A DNA stretch of 64,000 bases, from positions 64,166 to 128,165 of the forward strand of contig JAKLGJ010000004.1 in assembly GCA_022710715.1 (NCBI GenBank), in the 5' to 3' direction. Below are positions 1-8,372 of the stretch, piece after piece; the stretch's first letter is position 1, and every line of letters begins with the position of its first letter. Origin of the DNA: Candidatus Omnitrophota bacterium (GTDB lineage: Bacteria; Omnitrophota; Gorgyraeia; Gygaellales; Profunditerraquicolaceae). The notes below the pieces were generated by a model, which was not told the origin of the DNA, did no database searches, and saw nothing but the letters and a program-made list of their open reading frames with translations. The position numbers were made by a program, and so were the translations under genes.

Positions 1-1041
1 ATGCGTTTTGTGGCCGAGGAAGCACGGCAGATCATGGCGCAGCTGGGAATACGGAAGATGGATGAGTTGATCGGCAGAACCGACCTGCTTGAGGCGGATA
101 AACGCCTCTTTCCCGCGAAAGCGCCGGGGCTGGATCTTTCCCGGATTCTGTATAAGCCGGAGGCTGCCGGTCCGGCAAGTATCCGTTGTTCGATAACGCA
201 GGATCACGGTATCGATACGGTGCTCGACCGCACCCTGATCAAGCAAGCCAAAGAGGCTCTGGAGAAAGCGCAGCCGGTTAAGATAGATGTGCCTGTTCGC
301 AATACCGACCGCGCTGTCGGAGCGATGTTAAGCGGAGAGGTGTGCCGGCGTTTCGGAGAAGAGGGGCTGCCTGAAGATACTATCCGCTGCAGATTCACCG
401 GGGTCGCCGGCCAGAGCTTCGGCGCTTTTCTGACCCGGGGTGTGAGTTTTGAGCTGGAGGGCATGGCCAATGATTATGTGGGCAAAGGGCTCTCCGGCGG
501 AAAGGTCAGCATCTATCCTCATCGCGCGACCACCTTCAGTTCCGAAGAAAACTGTATTATCGGCAACACCGCATTCTATGGGGCCAGCGCCGGAGAGGCA
601 TACATCCGGGGTGTGGCCGGGGAGCGGTTCTGTATCCGCAATTCCGGATTGTACGGCGTAGTGGAAGGGATGGGAGATCACGGGTGCGAATATATGACCG
701 GCGGTCGTGTCGTTGTCCTGGGACGGACCGGACGGAACTTCGCCGCGGGCATGTCCGGAGGCATCGCTTATGTTTATGACAGGGATGGGACGTTCAAAAA
801 ACGCTGCAATGCGGATATGGTCAGCTTGGAGTCGCTTGATGAGGTCGACAGTCAGACGCTCAAAACGCTTCTGGCCAATCATTTCCGATATACGTTCAGT
901 CCTCTGTCCAGGCGCATCCTCGACGATATGGGGATAGAACTGAAGCGATTTGTGAAAGTGATTCCGCATGAATACAAACGTATTCTGGACCAGGTGAAGA
1001 TCGCGCAGTTAAACGGTCTGTTAGTCAACAGCGAAGGATAA
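1..1041 (+). CDS. gltB: Glutamate synthase large subunit, C-terminal part (5' truncated by window)
   Basis: This is the C-terminal end of the NADPH-dependent glutamate synthase alpha subunit, which makes two glutamates from glutamine and 2-oxoglutarate. The window begins inside the gene: the first residues (VAEEARQIMAQLG, then IGRTDLLE) match the segment that joins the FMN/synthase domain to the GXGXG domain, so the ATG at base 1 is internal. The repeated glycine pattern of the GXGXG beta-helix is clear (GGKVSIYP, GNTAFYGA, VVEGMGDHGCEYMTGG). The gene ends 11 bases before gltD, so the two are surely co-transcribed. The amidotransferase and iron-sulfur parts lie outside the window. Confidence 0.93.
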   Translation: MRFVAEEARQIMAQLGIRKMDELIGRTDLLEADKRLFPAKAPGLDLSRILYKPEAAGPASIRCSITQDHGIDTVLDRTLIKQAKEALEKAQPVKIDVPVRNTDRAVGAMLSGEVCRRFGEEGLPEDTIRCRFTGVAGQSFGAFLTRGVSFELEGMANDYVGKGLSGGKVSIYPHRATTFSSEENCIIGNTAFYGASAGEAYIRGVAGERFCIRNSGLYGVVEGMGDHGCEYMTGGRVVVLGRTGRNFAAGMSGGIAYVYDRDGTFKKRCNADMVSLESLDEVDSQTLKTLLANHFRYTFSPLSRRILDDMGIELKRFVKVIPHEYKRILDQVKIAQLNGLLVNSEG

Positions 1042-1052
1042 GGGAGCTGCGT

Positions 1053-2495
1053 ATGGGAGACCCCAGAGGGTTTTTGAAAGTAAAACAGGCGCATGGTTTC
1101 TACCGTCCGGCATGCGAACGCGTTAAGGACCACGAGCCGGTAAGCGTTCTCCGCGCAGAGGCGCAATCGCAGGAGCAATCCTCGCGCTGCATGGATTGCG
1201 GCACTCCGTTTTGCCACAGCGGTTGCCCACTGGGCAATCTCATCCCCGAGTGGAACGATCTGGTTTTTCATGGCCACTGGGAGAAAGCGCTTACGCTGCT
1301 TTCGGCGACCAATAATCTGCCGGAAGTTACCGGGCGGGTTTGTCCGGCCCTGTGCGAGTATTCCTGCGTTCTGGGTATCAATGATGACGCGGTAACCGTG
1401 CGGGAGAATGAACTGGGAATTATCGAGCACGGGTTCAAGAAAGCATTGGTGGTTGCCAGAACGCCGAAGCAAAGGACGGGTAGAAAGATCGCGGTTATCG
1501 GTTCCGGCCCCGCCGGTCTTGCCTGCGCAGATCAGCTCAACCGCGCCGGTCACAGTATTACTGTTTTTGAACGGGATGACCGGCCGGGAGGGCTTTTGCG
1601 TTACGGTATCCCGGATTTCAAACTGGAAAAACGCATTCTTGACCGCCGTCTGGGGATCTGGAAAAAAGAAGGAATAGAGTTCAGGACCGGCGTTGAGGTG
1701 GGCAAAACGATTTCGGCCAACGCGCTGCTCAAGACGTTCGACGCGGTCTGTCTGGCCGGAGGAAGCCGCCAGCCAAGGGATCTGGCTATTCCCGGCAGAG
1801 ATTTGCAGGGCATCTATTTTGCCATGGAGTATCTTTCGCAGGCTAATCGCCGGGTTGCCGGGGAGAAGATCGCCGCAGGGGGATCGATAGACGCTAAAGA
1901 CAAAAATGTAGTGGTGATCGGAGGAGGAGATACGGGGTCGGATTGTCTGGGTACGGCATTGCGCCAGGGAGCTGCCTGCGTAGTGCAGATCGAGGTTTTG
2001 CCCAAGCCGCCCGTCGCACGTACACCCGCCATGCCCTGGCCCAGATATCCGCTTTTGCTTAAAACGACGACCAGCCATGAAGAAGGGGGCGTTCGGGAGT
2101 GGGCCATACGCATTAAAGAATTTAAAGGCACCTCCGGCCGTCTGGAGAAGATTATCTGCAGCCGGCTGGATTACAGCCGGAAAGACGAGCGGGTATCTGC
2201 GCCTCCTGAACTGCCGGGAAGCGATTTCGAGGTCAAGGCGGATCTGGCTTTCATCTGCGCGGGATTCCTTCATCCCCGCCATGAAGGGCTGTTGACCGAT
2301 CTGGGTGTTGTTTTCGACCAGCGCGGCAACGTTAAGACCGGTGAGAATTTCATGACCTGCGTAGAAAAAGTGTTCAGCGCCGGCGATATGCGCCGGGGGC
2401 AGTCGCTGGTGGTCTGGGCGATTGCCGAAGGCAGGCGTTGCGCGCATCATATCGACGCCTATTTGATGGGAGAGAGTTCTTTGCCCGAGGTCTGA
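1053..2495 (+). CDS. gltD: Glutamate synthase small subunit
   Basis: This is the 480-residue beta subunit of glutamate synthase, an FAD/NADPH-dependent electron-input protein carrying iron-sulfur clusters. The N-terminal cysteine cluster is present (CMDCGTPFCHSGCP, then CPALCEYSC). An FAD-binding GxGxxG motif (IGSGPAGLACADQL) begins near residue 150, and a second dinucleotide motif (VIGGGDTGSDC) near residue 290. The length is normal for the family. It follows gltB by 11 bases and asnB starts two bases after its stop, so the three genes form one ammonia-assimilation operon. Confidence 0.96.
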   Translation: MGDPRGFLKVKQAHGFYRPACERVKDHEPVSVLRAEAQSQEQSSRCMDCGTPFCHSGCPLGNLIPEWNDLVFHGHWEKALTLLSATNNLPEVTGRVCPALCEYSCVLGINDDAVTVRENELGIIEHGFKKALVVARTPKQRTGRKIAVIGSGPAGLACADQLNRAGHSITVFERDDRPGGLLRYGIPDFKLEKRILDRRLGIWKKEGIEFRTGVEVGKTISANALLKTFDAVCLAGGSRQPRDLAIPGRDLQGIYFAMEYLSQANRRVAGEKIAAGGSIDAKDKNVVVIGGGDTGSDCLGTALRQGAACVVQIEVLPKPPVARTPAMPWPRYPLLLKTTTSHEEGGVREWAIRIKEFKGTSGRLEKIICSRLDYSRKDERVSAPPELPGSDFEVKADLAFICAGFLHPRHEGLLTDLGVVFDQRGNVKTGENFMTCVEKVFSAGDMRRGQSLVVWAIAEGRRCAHHIDAYLMGESSLPEV

Positions 2496-2497
2496 AA

Positions 2498-4477
2498 ATG
2501 TGCGGCATCTGCGGTATATACAATTCAAAACAGTCGACTGCCGGCAGCATGAAGCGTTTAGACAGCATGGTGCGATTGTTGCGCCATCGCGGCCCGGACG
2601 AAGCCGGCTCGTATTTCGATACCCGTATCGCTTTGGGCCATGCCCGGTTGAGCATTATCGACCTCGCCGGCGGTAAACAGCCGTTGCACAATGAGGACAA
2701 ATCCGTCTGGATTATATTTAACGGCGAGATATTCAATTATCTTGAACTCAAGGCCGACCTGAAAAAAAGGGGGCATATTTTTACCACGGCTTCAGATACG
2801 GAAGTAATGGTACACTTGTACGAAGAGAAGGGGCCGGATTTTCTCAACGATATTAATGGACAGTTCTCGCTGGCCATCTGGGACAGGAACAAGCAGCGAT
2901 TGTTGTTGGCGCGCGACCGGGTAGGGATCAGACCGCTTTTTTTCACCTGGGTCAATCAAACCCTGCTTTTTGCCTCGGAGGTAAAAGCGCTCTTCGCTGA
3001 TCCTCGCGTGCGCCGTCAGCTTGATCCTGTCGGATTGAGCCAGTTGTGCATGACCTGGGCTACCTGTCCGCCGCGCACGATGTTCAAGGACATTTCCGAA
3101 CTGCCGCCGGGGCATGTGATGCTGGTCAAGGACGGCCGGGTCGCGCTGCGGCAGTACTGGCAGCTGAAGTTCGGTCCGGATGCCGGCGTACCGACTGCGT
3201 TATCCGAAGAAGCATATGGGGAGCAGCTTTTTGAGCTGCTCAAAGATGCCATACGGCTACGCTTGCGCGCGGATGTTCCGGTGGCCGCGTATTTAAGCGG
3301 CGGCATCGATTCTTCCTTGATCTGCGCCTTAGTGAAAAAGTTTTTCGATAACCGCCTGCAGACTTTTTCGGTGAGCTTTGCCGACCACGCCTTCGATGAA
3401 GGACCGTTCCAGTCCCGGATGGCTGATTTCCTGGGCACCGAGCATAAAAGTGTCCGCTGCGGGTACGCCGATATCGGCCGGATCATGCCGAATGTCGTCT
3501 GGTACGCGGAGAAGCCCTTGATCCGCACTGCGCCGGCTCCGTTGTTCCTGCTTGCCAGGCTGGTTCGGCAGAATCATATTAAAGTGGTCCTCACCGGCGA
3601 GGGAGCGGATGAGATACTCGCCGGCTATGATCTTTTCCGGGAAATGAAGATCCGCCGGTTCTGGGCGCGTTTCCCTGACTCGCGTCTGCGTCCGCTGCTG
3701 ATGCGTAAACTCTACAGCTCTATCCCGAACTGGCCGCGCGAAACAGTCGGGTTCCTGGCCGGATTTTACCGCCGGCACCTGTCTGTCACCGGCGATCCCT
3801 GCTATTCGCATTTGCCGCGATGGGATATGGGCGCGAGGATCCTGTCGCTGTTGTCCGCCCGATTGCAGAATGAGCTGGGCAAAGCAGGACGCAATGACGA
3901 GTTCTTACGGGGGCTTCCGTCAGACTTTAACTCCTGGGACAGTTTGGGCAAAGCCCAGTTTATAGAGATGCAGACCCTTTTATCCGGGAATCTGCTTTCT
4001 TCACAGGGAGACCGGATGATGATGGGCAATAGCGTGGAGGGGAGATTCCCTTTCCTGGACTATCGGTTGATCGAATTCTGCGCCCGTCTGCCTGCGCAGT
4101 TGCGGCTGAAAGTATTGCGGGAAAAATACCTGTTGAAAAAAATTGCCCGGCCGTATCTGCCCGGAAAGATTACCGGACGGGTTAAACAGGCATACCGGGC
4201 TCCGGAAGCGGCCAGTTTTCTGCACGCGGGGAAATTGGAGTATGTCCGGGAATTGCTCTCGGATTCCCGGGTGCGCCGGACGGATTATTTCGATCCTGCG
4301 GCCGTTGCCGCCCTGGTGAGCAAATGTTCCCGTATGGACGCGGCGTCTATCAGCGCGCGGGATAATATGGCGCTGGTGCTGGTGGTGACCACGCTCCTTC
4401 TGGACCAGCTTTTTATCCGGGATTTTCCTGTCGACAATGGCACTCGCAAGAAGGATAACGCCTTTTCTTTGAGGTGA
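2498..4477 (+). CDS. asnB: Asparagine synthase (glutamine-hydrolysing)
   Basis: This 659-residue enzyme makes asparagine from aspartate, ATP and glutamine. The start at 2498 was chosen because it places the catalytic Cys at residue 2 (MCGICGIYN), as class II glutamine amidotransferases require after loss of Met; an upstream in-frame ATG at 2438 lies inside gltD. The ATP pyrophosphatase loop SGGIDSS is at residues 267-273, and GEGADEILAGYD follows. The gene begins 2 bases after gltD and its stop abuts the regulator gene. Some AsnB-like proteins amidate cell-surface polymers instead, but gltBD next door favours asparagine synthesis. Confidence 0.94.
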   Translation: MCGICGIYNSKQSTAGSMKRLDSMVRLLRHRGPDEAGSYFDTRIALGHARLSIIDLAGGKQPLHNEDKSVWIIFNGEIFNYLELKADLKKRGHIFTTASDTEVMVHLYEEKGPDFLNDINGQFSLAIWDRNKQRLLLARDRVGIRPLFFTWVNQTLLFASEVKALFADPRVRRQLDPVGLSQLCMTWATCPPRTMFKDISELPPGHVMLVKDGRVALRQYWQLKFGPDAGVPTALSEEAYGEQLFELLKDAIRLRLRADVPVAAYLSGGIDSSLICALVKKFFDNRLQTFSVSFADHAFDEGPFQSRMADFLGTEHKSVRCGYADIGRIMPNVVWYAEKPLIRTAPAPLFLLARLVRQNHIKVVLTGEGADEILAGYDLFREMKIRRFWARFPDSRLRPLLMRKLYSSIPNWPRETVGFLAGFYRRHLSVTGDPCYSHLPRWDMGARILSLLSARLQNELGKAGRNDEFLRGLPSDFNSWDSLGKAQFIEMQTLLSGNLLSSQGDRMMMGNSVEGRFPFLDYRLIEFCARLPAQLRLKVLREKYLLKKIARPYLPGKITGRVKQAYRAPEAASFLHAGKLEYVRELLSDSRVRRTDYFDPAAVAALVSKCSRMDAASISARDNMALVLVVTTLLLDQLFIRDFPVDNGTRKKDNAFSLR

Positions 4478-4482
4478 AACAA

Positions 4483-5190
4483 ATGGAATCGAAACTTTTG
4501 GGAGAACAGATCCGGGCGCTTTCCAGGATCAGTAAAGCGATTACCTCGGAACATTATCTCGACGATATCTTGAAGCTGGTGGTCGTGGTGACTGCCGAGG
4601 CATTCGGCTCGAACATCTGTTCTATTATGCTCCTGGATGACAAGAAAAAGGAACTGACGATCAAGGCTTCGCAGAGTATCAGCGATGAGTATAATCGCAA
4701 GCCGCCTCTGCGGATAGGAGAAGGAGTCGCCGGCAGGGTAGTCAAGGAAAACCGCCCCAGTGCGGTTAAGGACGTTCAGAAAGAGAAGGAGTATAAATTC
4801 AAGGATATCGCCAAAAAAGAGAAGTTGCGTTCCCTTCTCTGCGTTCCGCTGGCGGTCAAAGGGAAAGTCATCGGGGTCTTGAACTGTTACACCTCTACCC
4901 CGCACGACTTTACCGAGAACGAAGAGCATTTGATCAGCGCTATCGCCAACCAGGTTGCGGTAGCAATAGAAAATACCGAGTTGATAGTCAAAAGCAGGGT
5001 GATCCTGGAAGAACTGGAGGCGCGCAAGATTATCGAGCGCGCTAAAGGGATACTCATGCACGGGCAAGCCTTGACCGAAGAGCAGGCGTATCTTCATATC
5101 CGCAAATACAGCATGGATAACCGTAAAACCATGCGTGAGGTCGCAGAGGCGATCATTCTCACCGAAGAGATGAAACGGTCGGCACGTTAA
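4483..5190 (+). CDS. GAF-ANTAR transcription antitermination regulator
   Basis: This 235-residue protein has a GAF sensor domain (about residues 15-155; RIGEGVAGRVVKENRP and LCVPLAVKGKVIGVLNCY are typical) and a C-terminal ANTAR RNA-binding domain (about 170-230; IIERAKGILM followed by LTEEQAYLHIRKYSM). ANTAR proteins bind paired RNA hairpins and suppress intrinsic terminators, often in nitrogen-metabolism operons. A GTG at 4474 overlaps the asnB stop, but GAGGTGA ends 5 bases before the ATG at 4483, so 4483 is preferred. The ligand of the GAF domain and the RNA targets are unknown; gltBD-asnB or the downstream pyrG leader are the obvious candidates by position. Confidence 0.88.
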   Translation: MESKLLGEQIRALSRISKAITSEHYLDDILKLVVVVTAEAFGSNICSIMLLDDKKKELTIKASQSISDEYNRKPPLRIGEGVAGRVVKENRPSAVKDVQKEKEYKFKDIAKKEKLRSLLCVPLAVKGKVIGVLNCYTSTPHDFTENEEHLISAIANQVAVAIENTELIVKSRVILEELEARKIIERAKGILMHGQALTEEQAYLHIRKYSMDNRKTMREVAEAIILTEEMKRSAR

Positions 5191-5264
5191 GCTTCTGCCT
5201 GTATGGTGGTTAATCTCCGCCGGCCGGGGCGCACCTGTCGTGCGGGGCGATGGAGGTGATAGCA

Positions 5265-5444
5265 GTGGAAAAAGGATTATGCCTGACCTGTGAACACGGG
5301 AGCAGTTGCTGTTTTTCTCGCACAGCGCCGGTGTATCAGTGCGAAGAATTCAGCATCCCCCCGGCGCCGGAAGCGGGGCCGAACGGGAAGAAAACCGGCC
5401 GCGCCAGACCTGCGGCAGCCGGTGAGCCGGATAGCGAGGAATAA
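5265..5444 (+). CDS. Small cysteine-rich protein, possible metal-binding
   Basis: This 59-residue protein is of unknown function. With the GTG start at 5265 the cysteines are residues 6, 9, 15, 16 and 26 (CLTC, then SSCC, then QCEEF), which suggests a zinc- or iron-binding knuckle. The second half is low-complexity and rich in Pro, Ala, Gly and charged residues. An ATG at 5250 is in frame, but GGAGGTGA at 5252-5259 ends 5 bases before the GTG, so the GTG is favoured. It lies 74 bases after the ANTAR gene and may belong to the same nitrogen operon. I recall similar small CxxC proteins beside nitrogen genes in deltaproteobacteria, from memory only. Confidence 0.6.
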   Translation: MEKGLCLTCEHGSSCCFSRTAPVYQCEEFSIPPAPEAGPNGKKTGRARPAAAGEPDSEE

Positions 5445-5524
5445 GCTTCTTGAGGCGCAGGCGTCTCGGTGGTCGGGGCGCCTGTGTCCGGGAGCGCGGC
5501 GTCCAAAACACCGCGTAAAAGAGT

Positions 5525-5553
5525 TTGACTTTTAGCCGGCGATATGCTACAGT
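5525..5553 (+). promoter_or_regulatory. Predicted pyrG promoter (extended -10)
   Basis: TTGACT at 5525-5530 and TACAGT at 5548-5553 are separated by 17 bases, and TGC stands immediately before the -10 (extended -10). Transcription should begin near 5560, giving a leader of about 80 nt that contains two hairpins before pyrG. Confidence 0.6.
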
Positions 5554-5560
5554 AGCTAAC

Positions 5561-5580
5561 GTAATTCAACTCCGAATTAC
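5561..5580. promoter_or_regulatory. Palindrome at the predicted pyrG transcription start
   Basis: GTAATTC at 5561-5567 and GAATTAC at 5574-5580 form a perfect 7-bp inverted repeat around a 6-base loop (AACTCC). As RNA this is the first hairpin of the pyrG leader; as DNA it could be an operator at the start site. The six-base loop has the A1 of ANTAR target hairpins but not the G4. Confidence 0.5.
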
Positions 5581-5596
5581 AAACCTTAAAACAACG

Positions 5597-5636
5597 GCGT
5601 TTAGCGGCCAGATTGTCGGCGCTAAACGCTTTTTTT
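5597..5636 (+). terminator. Intrinsic terminator/attenuator in the pyrG leader
   Basis: GCGTTTAGCG at 5597-5606 pairs perfectly with CGCTAAACGC at 5620-5629 (10-bp stem, 13-base loop), and seven T residues follow (5630-5636). The first possible pyrG ATG starts at the next base. It cannot be the end of an upstream operon alone, because the predicted promoter lies upstream of it and pyrG directly after it; transcription into pyrG must read through it. Confidence 0.75.
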
Positions 5637-5642
5637 ATGAAA

Positions 5643-7253
5643 ATGACCAAATTCATCTTTATAACCGGCGGCGTTATTTCCAGTCTGGGCAAAGGCATCG
5701 CTTCGGCCTCGATCGCCAAAATTCTGGAGACCAGAGGATTGAACGTCACTCTGATGAAGTTCGATCCGTACATCAATGTCGACCCCGGGACGATGAATCC
5801 CTACCAGCACGGAGAAGTGTACGTTACCGACGACGGAGCGGAGACCGATCTGGATCTCGGTCATTACGAACGGTTTACCCATGCCCGGACCACGCGTTTC
5901 AATAATGTGACTACCGGCCAGGTGTATAACGCGGTCATTTCGCGCGAGCGTCGGGGGGATTATCTGGGCAAGACCATTCAGGTCATCCCGCATATTACCG
6001 ACGAAATAAAAGAACGGATCAAGAAGGTCGCTGACGTTTCGCAGGCCGAGATCGTACTGGTGGAGATCGGAGGTACGGTCGGGGATATCGAAAGCCTTCC
6101 GTTCCTGGAAGCCGCCCGGCAGTTCCGCCAGGACAGGGGAGAGGATAACGTTATGTATATCCACCTGACCCTGGTGCCGTATGTGCGCAGCGCCGAAGAG
6201 ATCAAGACCAAGCCGACCCAGCATAGCGTTCAGACCCTGCGCGAGATCGGCATTCAGCCGGATATCCTGGTTTGCCGTACCGAGAGGCCGTTGAGCAGCG
6301 AGGTGAAGGAGAAGATCTCGCTTTTCTGTAATATCAAGAAAGAAAGCGTCATTGAAGCGCGCGACGCCCAGACGATTTATCAGATCCCGCTGGACTTCAA
6401 GAACCAGATCCTCGATGAGATCATCTTGAGCCATTTTCATCTGATCTGCAAATATTCGGAGATGGCTGACTGGCAGACGGAGGTGGTGGAAAAGATTCTG
6501 CATCCCAAAGCGTCCGTGCGCATCGCCGTGGTCGGTAAATACATCGGACTGCAGGACGCCTATAAATCCATTTACGAAGCCCTGATCCATGCCGGGATCA
6601 GTAATGATGCCCGGGTGGAGATCAAAAAGATCGATTCCGAGGAATTGGAGCAGTGCCGGCCTGAAGAGCTTTTGCAGGATCTGGACGCGGTGCTGGTCCC
6701 CGGCGGATTTGGTTCCCGCGGCATCGAAGGTAAGATCAAGGCGATTGAATATTGCCGCAGGCAGCAGGTGCCGTTCCTGGGCTTATGTCTGGGTATGCAG
6801 TGCGCGGTGATCGAATTTGCCCGGAATGTTGCCGGGTTGAAAGACGCGAATTCCACCGAATTCCAACCCAGGACCAGGCATCCGGTGATCAGTCTGCTGG
6901 CGGAACAAAAAAATGTCAAAGATATGGGCGGGACCATGCGATTAGGCGCCTATCCCTGCAAACTGCGCAAGAACAGCCTGGCGCAGCGGGTCTACGGGAA
7001 AGATCTGATCTCCGAGCGCCACCGCCACCGGTATGAATTCAATAACGTCTATCGCCGGCAGTTTGCAGAAAAGGGCCTGGTTTTCTCCGGGATCCATCAG
7101 AAAAAAGATCTGGTGGAGATCGTCGAATTGAAGTCGCACCCGTATTTTATCGCGGTGCAGTTCCACCCGGAATTCCTTTCCAGGCCGGACTGCGCGCACC
7201 CGCTGTTCCGGGAATTCATCGCCGCCGCACTTCAAAAGAAAGCAGGTTGTTAG
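5643..7253 (+). CDS. pyrG: CTP synthase
   Basis: This enzyme converts UTP to CTP using ATP and glutamine. With the ATG at 5643 it has 536 residues, the usual length. It opens with the synthetase domain ([19 protein letters not shown], then [19 protein letters not shown]). The class I amidotransferase domain begins near residue 300, with nucleophile Cys in FLGLCLGMQ and the His-Glu pair in QFHPEF. A second ATG at 5637 is also possible. Neither start has a Shine-Dalgarno sequence, because the terminator U-tract lies directly upstream. carA starts on the base after the pyrG stop, so the operon couples CTP and carbamoyl-phosphate synthesis. Confidence 0.96.
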   Translation: MTKFIFITGGVISSLGKGIASASIAKILETRGLNVTLMKFDPYINVDPGTMNPYQHGEVYVTDDGAETDLDLGHYERFTHARTTRFNNVTTGQVYNAVISRERRGDYLGKTIQVIPHITDEIKERIKKVADVSQAEIVLVEIGGTVGDIESLPFLEAARQFRQDRGEDNVMYIHLTLVPYVRSAEEIKTKPTQHSVQTLREIGIQPDILVCRTERPLSSEVKEKISLFCNIKKESVIEARDAQTIYQIPLDFKNQILDEIILSHFHLICKYSEMADWQTEVVEKILHPKASVRIAVVGKYIGLQDAYKSIYEALIHAGISNDARVEIKKIDSEELEQCRPEELLQDLDAVLVPGGFGSRGIEGKIKAIEYCRRQQVPFLGLCLGMQCAVIEFARNVAGLKDANSTEFQPRTRHPVISLLAEQKNVKDMGGTMRLGAYPCKLRKNSLAQRVYGKDLISERHRHRYEFNNVYRRQFAEKGLVFSGIHQKKDLVEIVELKSHPYFIAVQFHPEFLSRPDCAHPLFREFIAAALQKKAGC

Positions 7254-8372
7254 ATGGAAAAACGCATTCCTGCCTGGCTGGTCCTGGAAGATGCAACGGT
7301 ATTCAAAGGCTGGTCGTTCGGCGCCGAAGGTCAGCGTACCGGAGAGGTCGTTTTTAATACCAGCATGACCGGCTACCAGGAGATCATTACCGATCCGTCC
7401 TACAAAGGTCAGATCGTGGCGATGACCTATACGTTGATGGGTAATTACGGGATCAATAAAGACGATATGGAATCTCGCCGGCCGTTTCTGGAAGGTTTTG
7501 TGGTCAAAGAATACAGCAAGGTGGCCAGCAACTGGCGCAGCGAAAAGTCGCTCGGCGCGTATCTCAAAGAGCACGGGATCATGGGGGTGGAAGGCATCGA
7601 TACCCGGACGCTGACTCTGCATATCCGTCAGGCCGGAGCGATGAAAGCGGTTATTTCCACCACGGATCTCGATGAAAAGATCCTGGCTGACAAAGCCGGG
7701 AACGCGCGCGGGCTGGTCGGCGTTGATCTGGTCAGGGAAGTGACCATCGACAAAGCCTATGTCTGGTCCAGGGCCGCAGTCAAAGCGAAAAAGCATTTCA
7801 AAGTTGTGGTCCTGGACTGCGGCGTCAAATATACTATCCTGCGCGAATTAATGCGCCGGCACTGCGCGGTGACGGTAGTGCCCGCGCATACGCCGGCGCA
7901 GGATATACTCGCGCTTAAGCCCGACGGCCTGCTGCTCTCTAACGGTCCCGGCGACCCGGCGGCGGTCGGTTATGTGGTCGAAACGGTTCGTCAGCTGATG
8001 GGCAAACTGCCGATATTCGGCATCTGTCTGGGGCATCAGATGATCGGATTGGCGCTGGGCGCGAAGACCTTTAAATTAAAATTCGGCCATCACGGAGCCA
8101 ATCATCCGGTGAAAGACCTGCGCAGCGGCAAGGTGTATATTACTTCCCAGAACCACGGTTTCAACGTGCAGGCGGAGACATTGAATTCCCGAAAGGTCCA
8201 GTCCACGCATGTCAATCTCAATGACGGGACATTGGAGGGATTGCGCCATAAGAAATTTCCATTGTTCTCGGTGCAGTTCCACCCTGAAGCTGCTCCGGGA
8301 CCGCGGGAATCGGAATATTTATTCGATGAATTCCTTCAGATGATGCAGCGCAGGAAAGGCAAGCATGCCTAA
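7254..8372 (+). CDS. carA: Carbamoyl-phosphate synthase small (glutaminase) subunit
   Basis: This 372-residue subunit hydrolyses glutamine to feed ammonia to CarB for pyrimidine and arginine synthesis. The N-terminal CPSase small-chain domain is typical ([17 protein letters not shown]). The C-terminal class I amidotransferase has the nucleophile Cys in [10 protein letters not shown] and the His-Glu pair in VQFHPEA. It starts directly at the end of pyrG, and the carB fragment begins 8 bases before its stop, so translation is probably coupled. Confidence 0.96.
   Translation: MEKRIPAWLVLEDATVFKGWSFGAEGQRTGEVVFNTSMTGYQEIITDPSYKGQIVAMTYTLMGNYGINKDDMESRRPFLEGFVVKEYSKVASNWRSEKSLGAYLKEHGIMGVEGIDTRTLTLHIRQAGAMKAVISTTDLDEKILADKAGNARGLVGVDLVREVTIDKAYVWSRAAVKAKKHFKVVVLDCGVKYTILRELMRRHCAVTVVPAHTPAQDILALKPDGLLLSNGPGDPAAVGYVVETVRQLMGKLPIFGICLGHQMIGLALGAKTFKLKFGHHGANHPVKDLRSGKVYITSQNHGFNVQAETLNSRKVQSTHVNLNDGTLEGLRHKKFPLFSVQFHPEAAPGPRESEYLFDEFLQMMQRRKGKHA

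Noticed and set aside
879-2528. A 549-codon minus-strand open frame opposite gltD
   Set aside because: It is a shadow of gltD; its translation is His/Arg/Pro-rich with no recognisable motif and no ribosome site.
5187-5524. Duplicated GC-rich segments starting TAAGCTTCT on both sides of the small Cys protein gene
   Set aside because: Only the first nine bases and scattered GC-rich words agree; the alignment is too weak to call a repeat.
5561-5636. A classical ANTAR dual-hairpin target before pyrG
   Set aside because: The first hairpin has a six-base loop with A1 but U at position 4, and the second has a 13-base loop, so the motif is not met.
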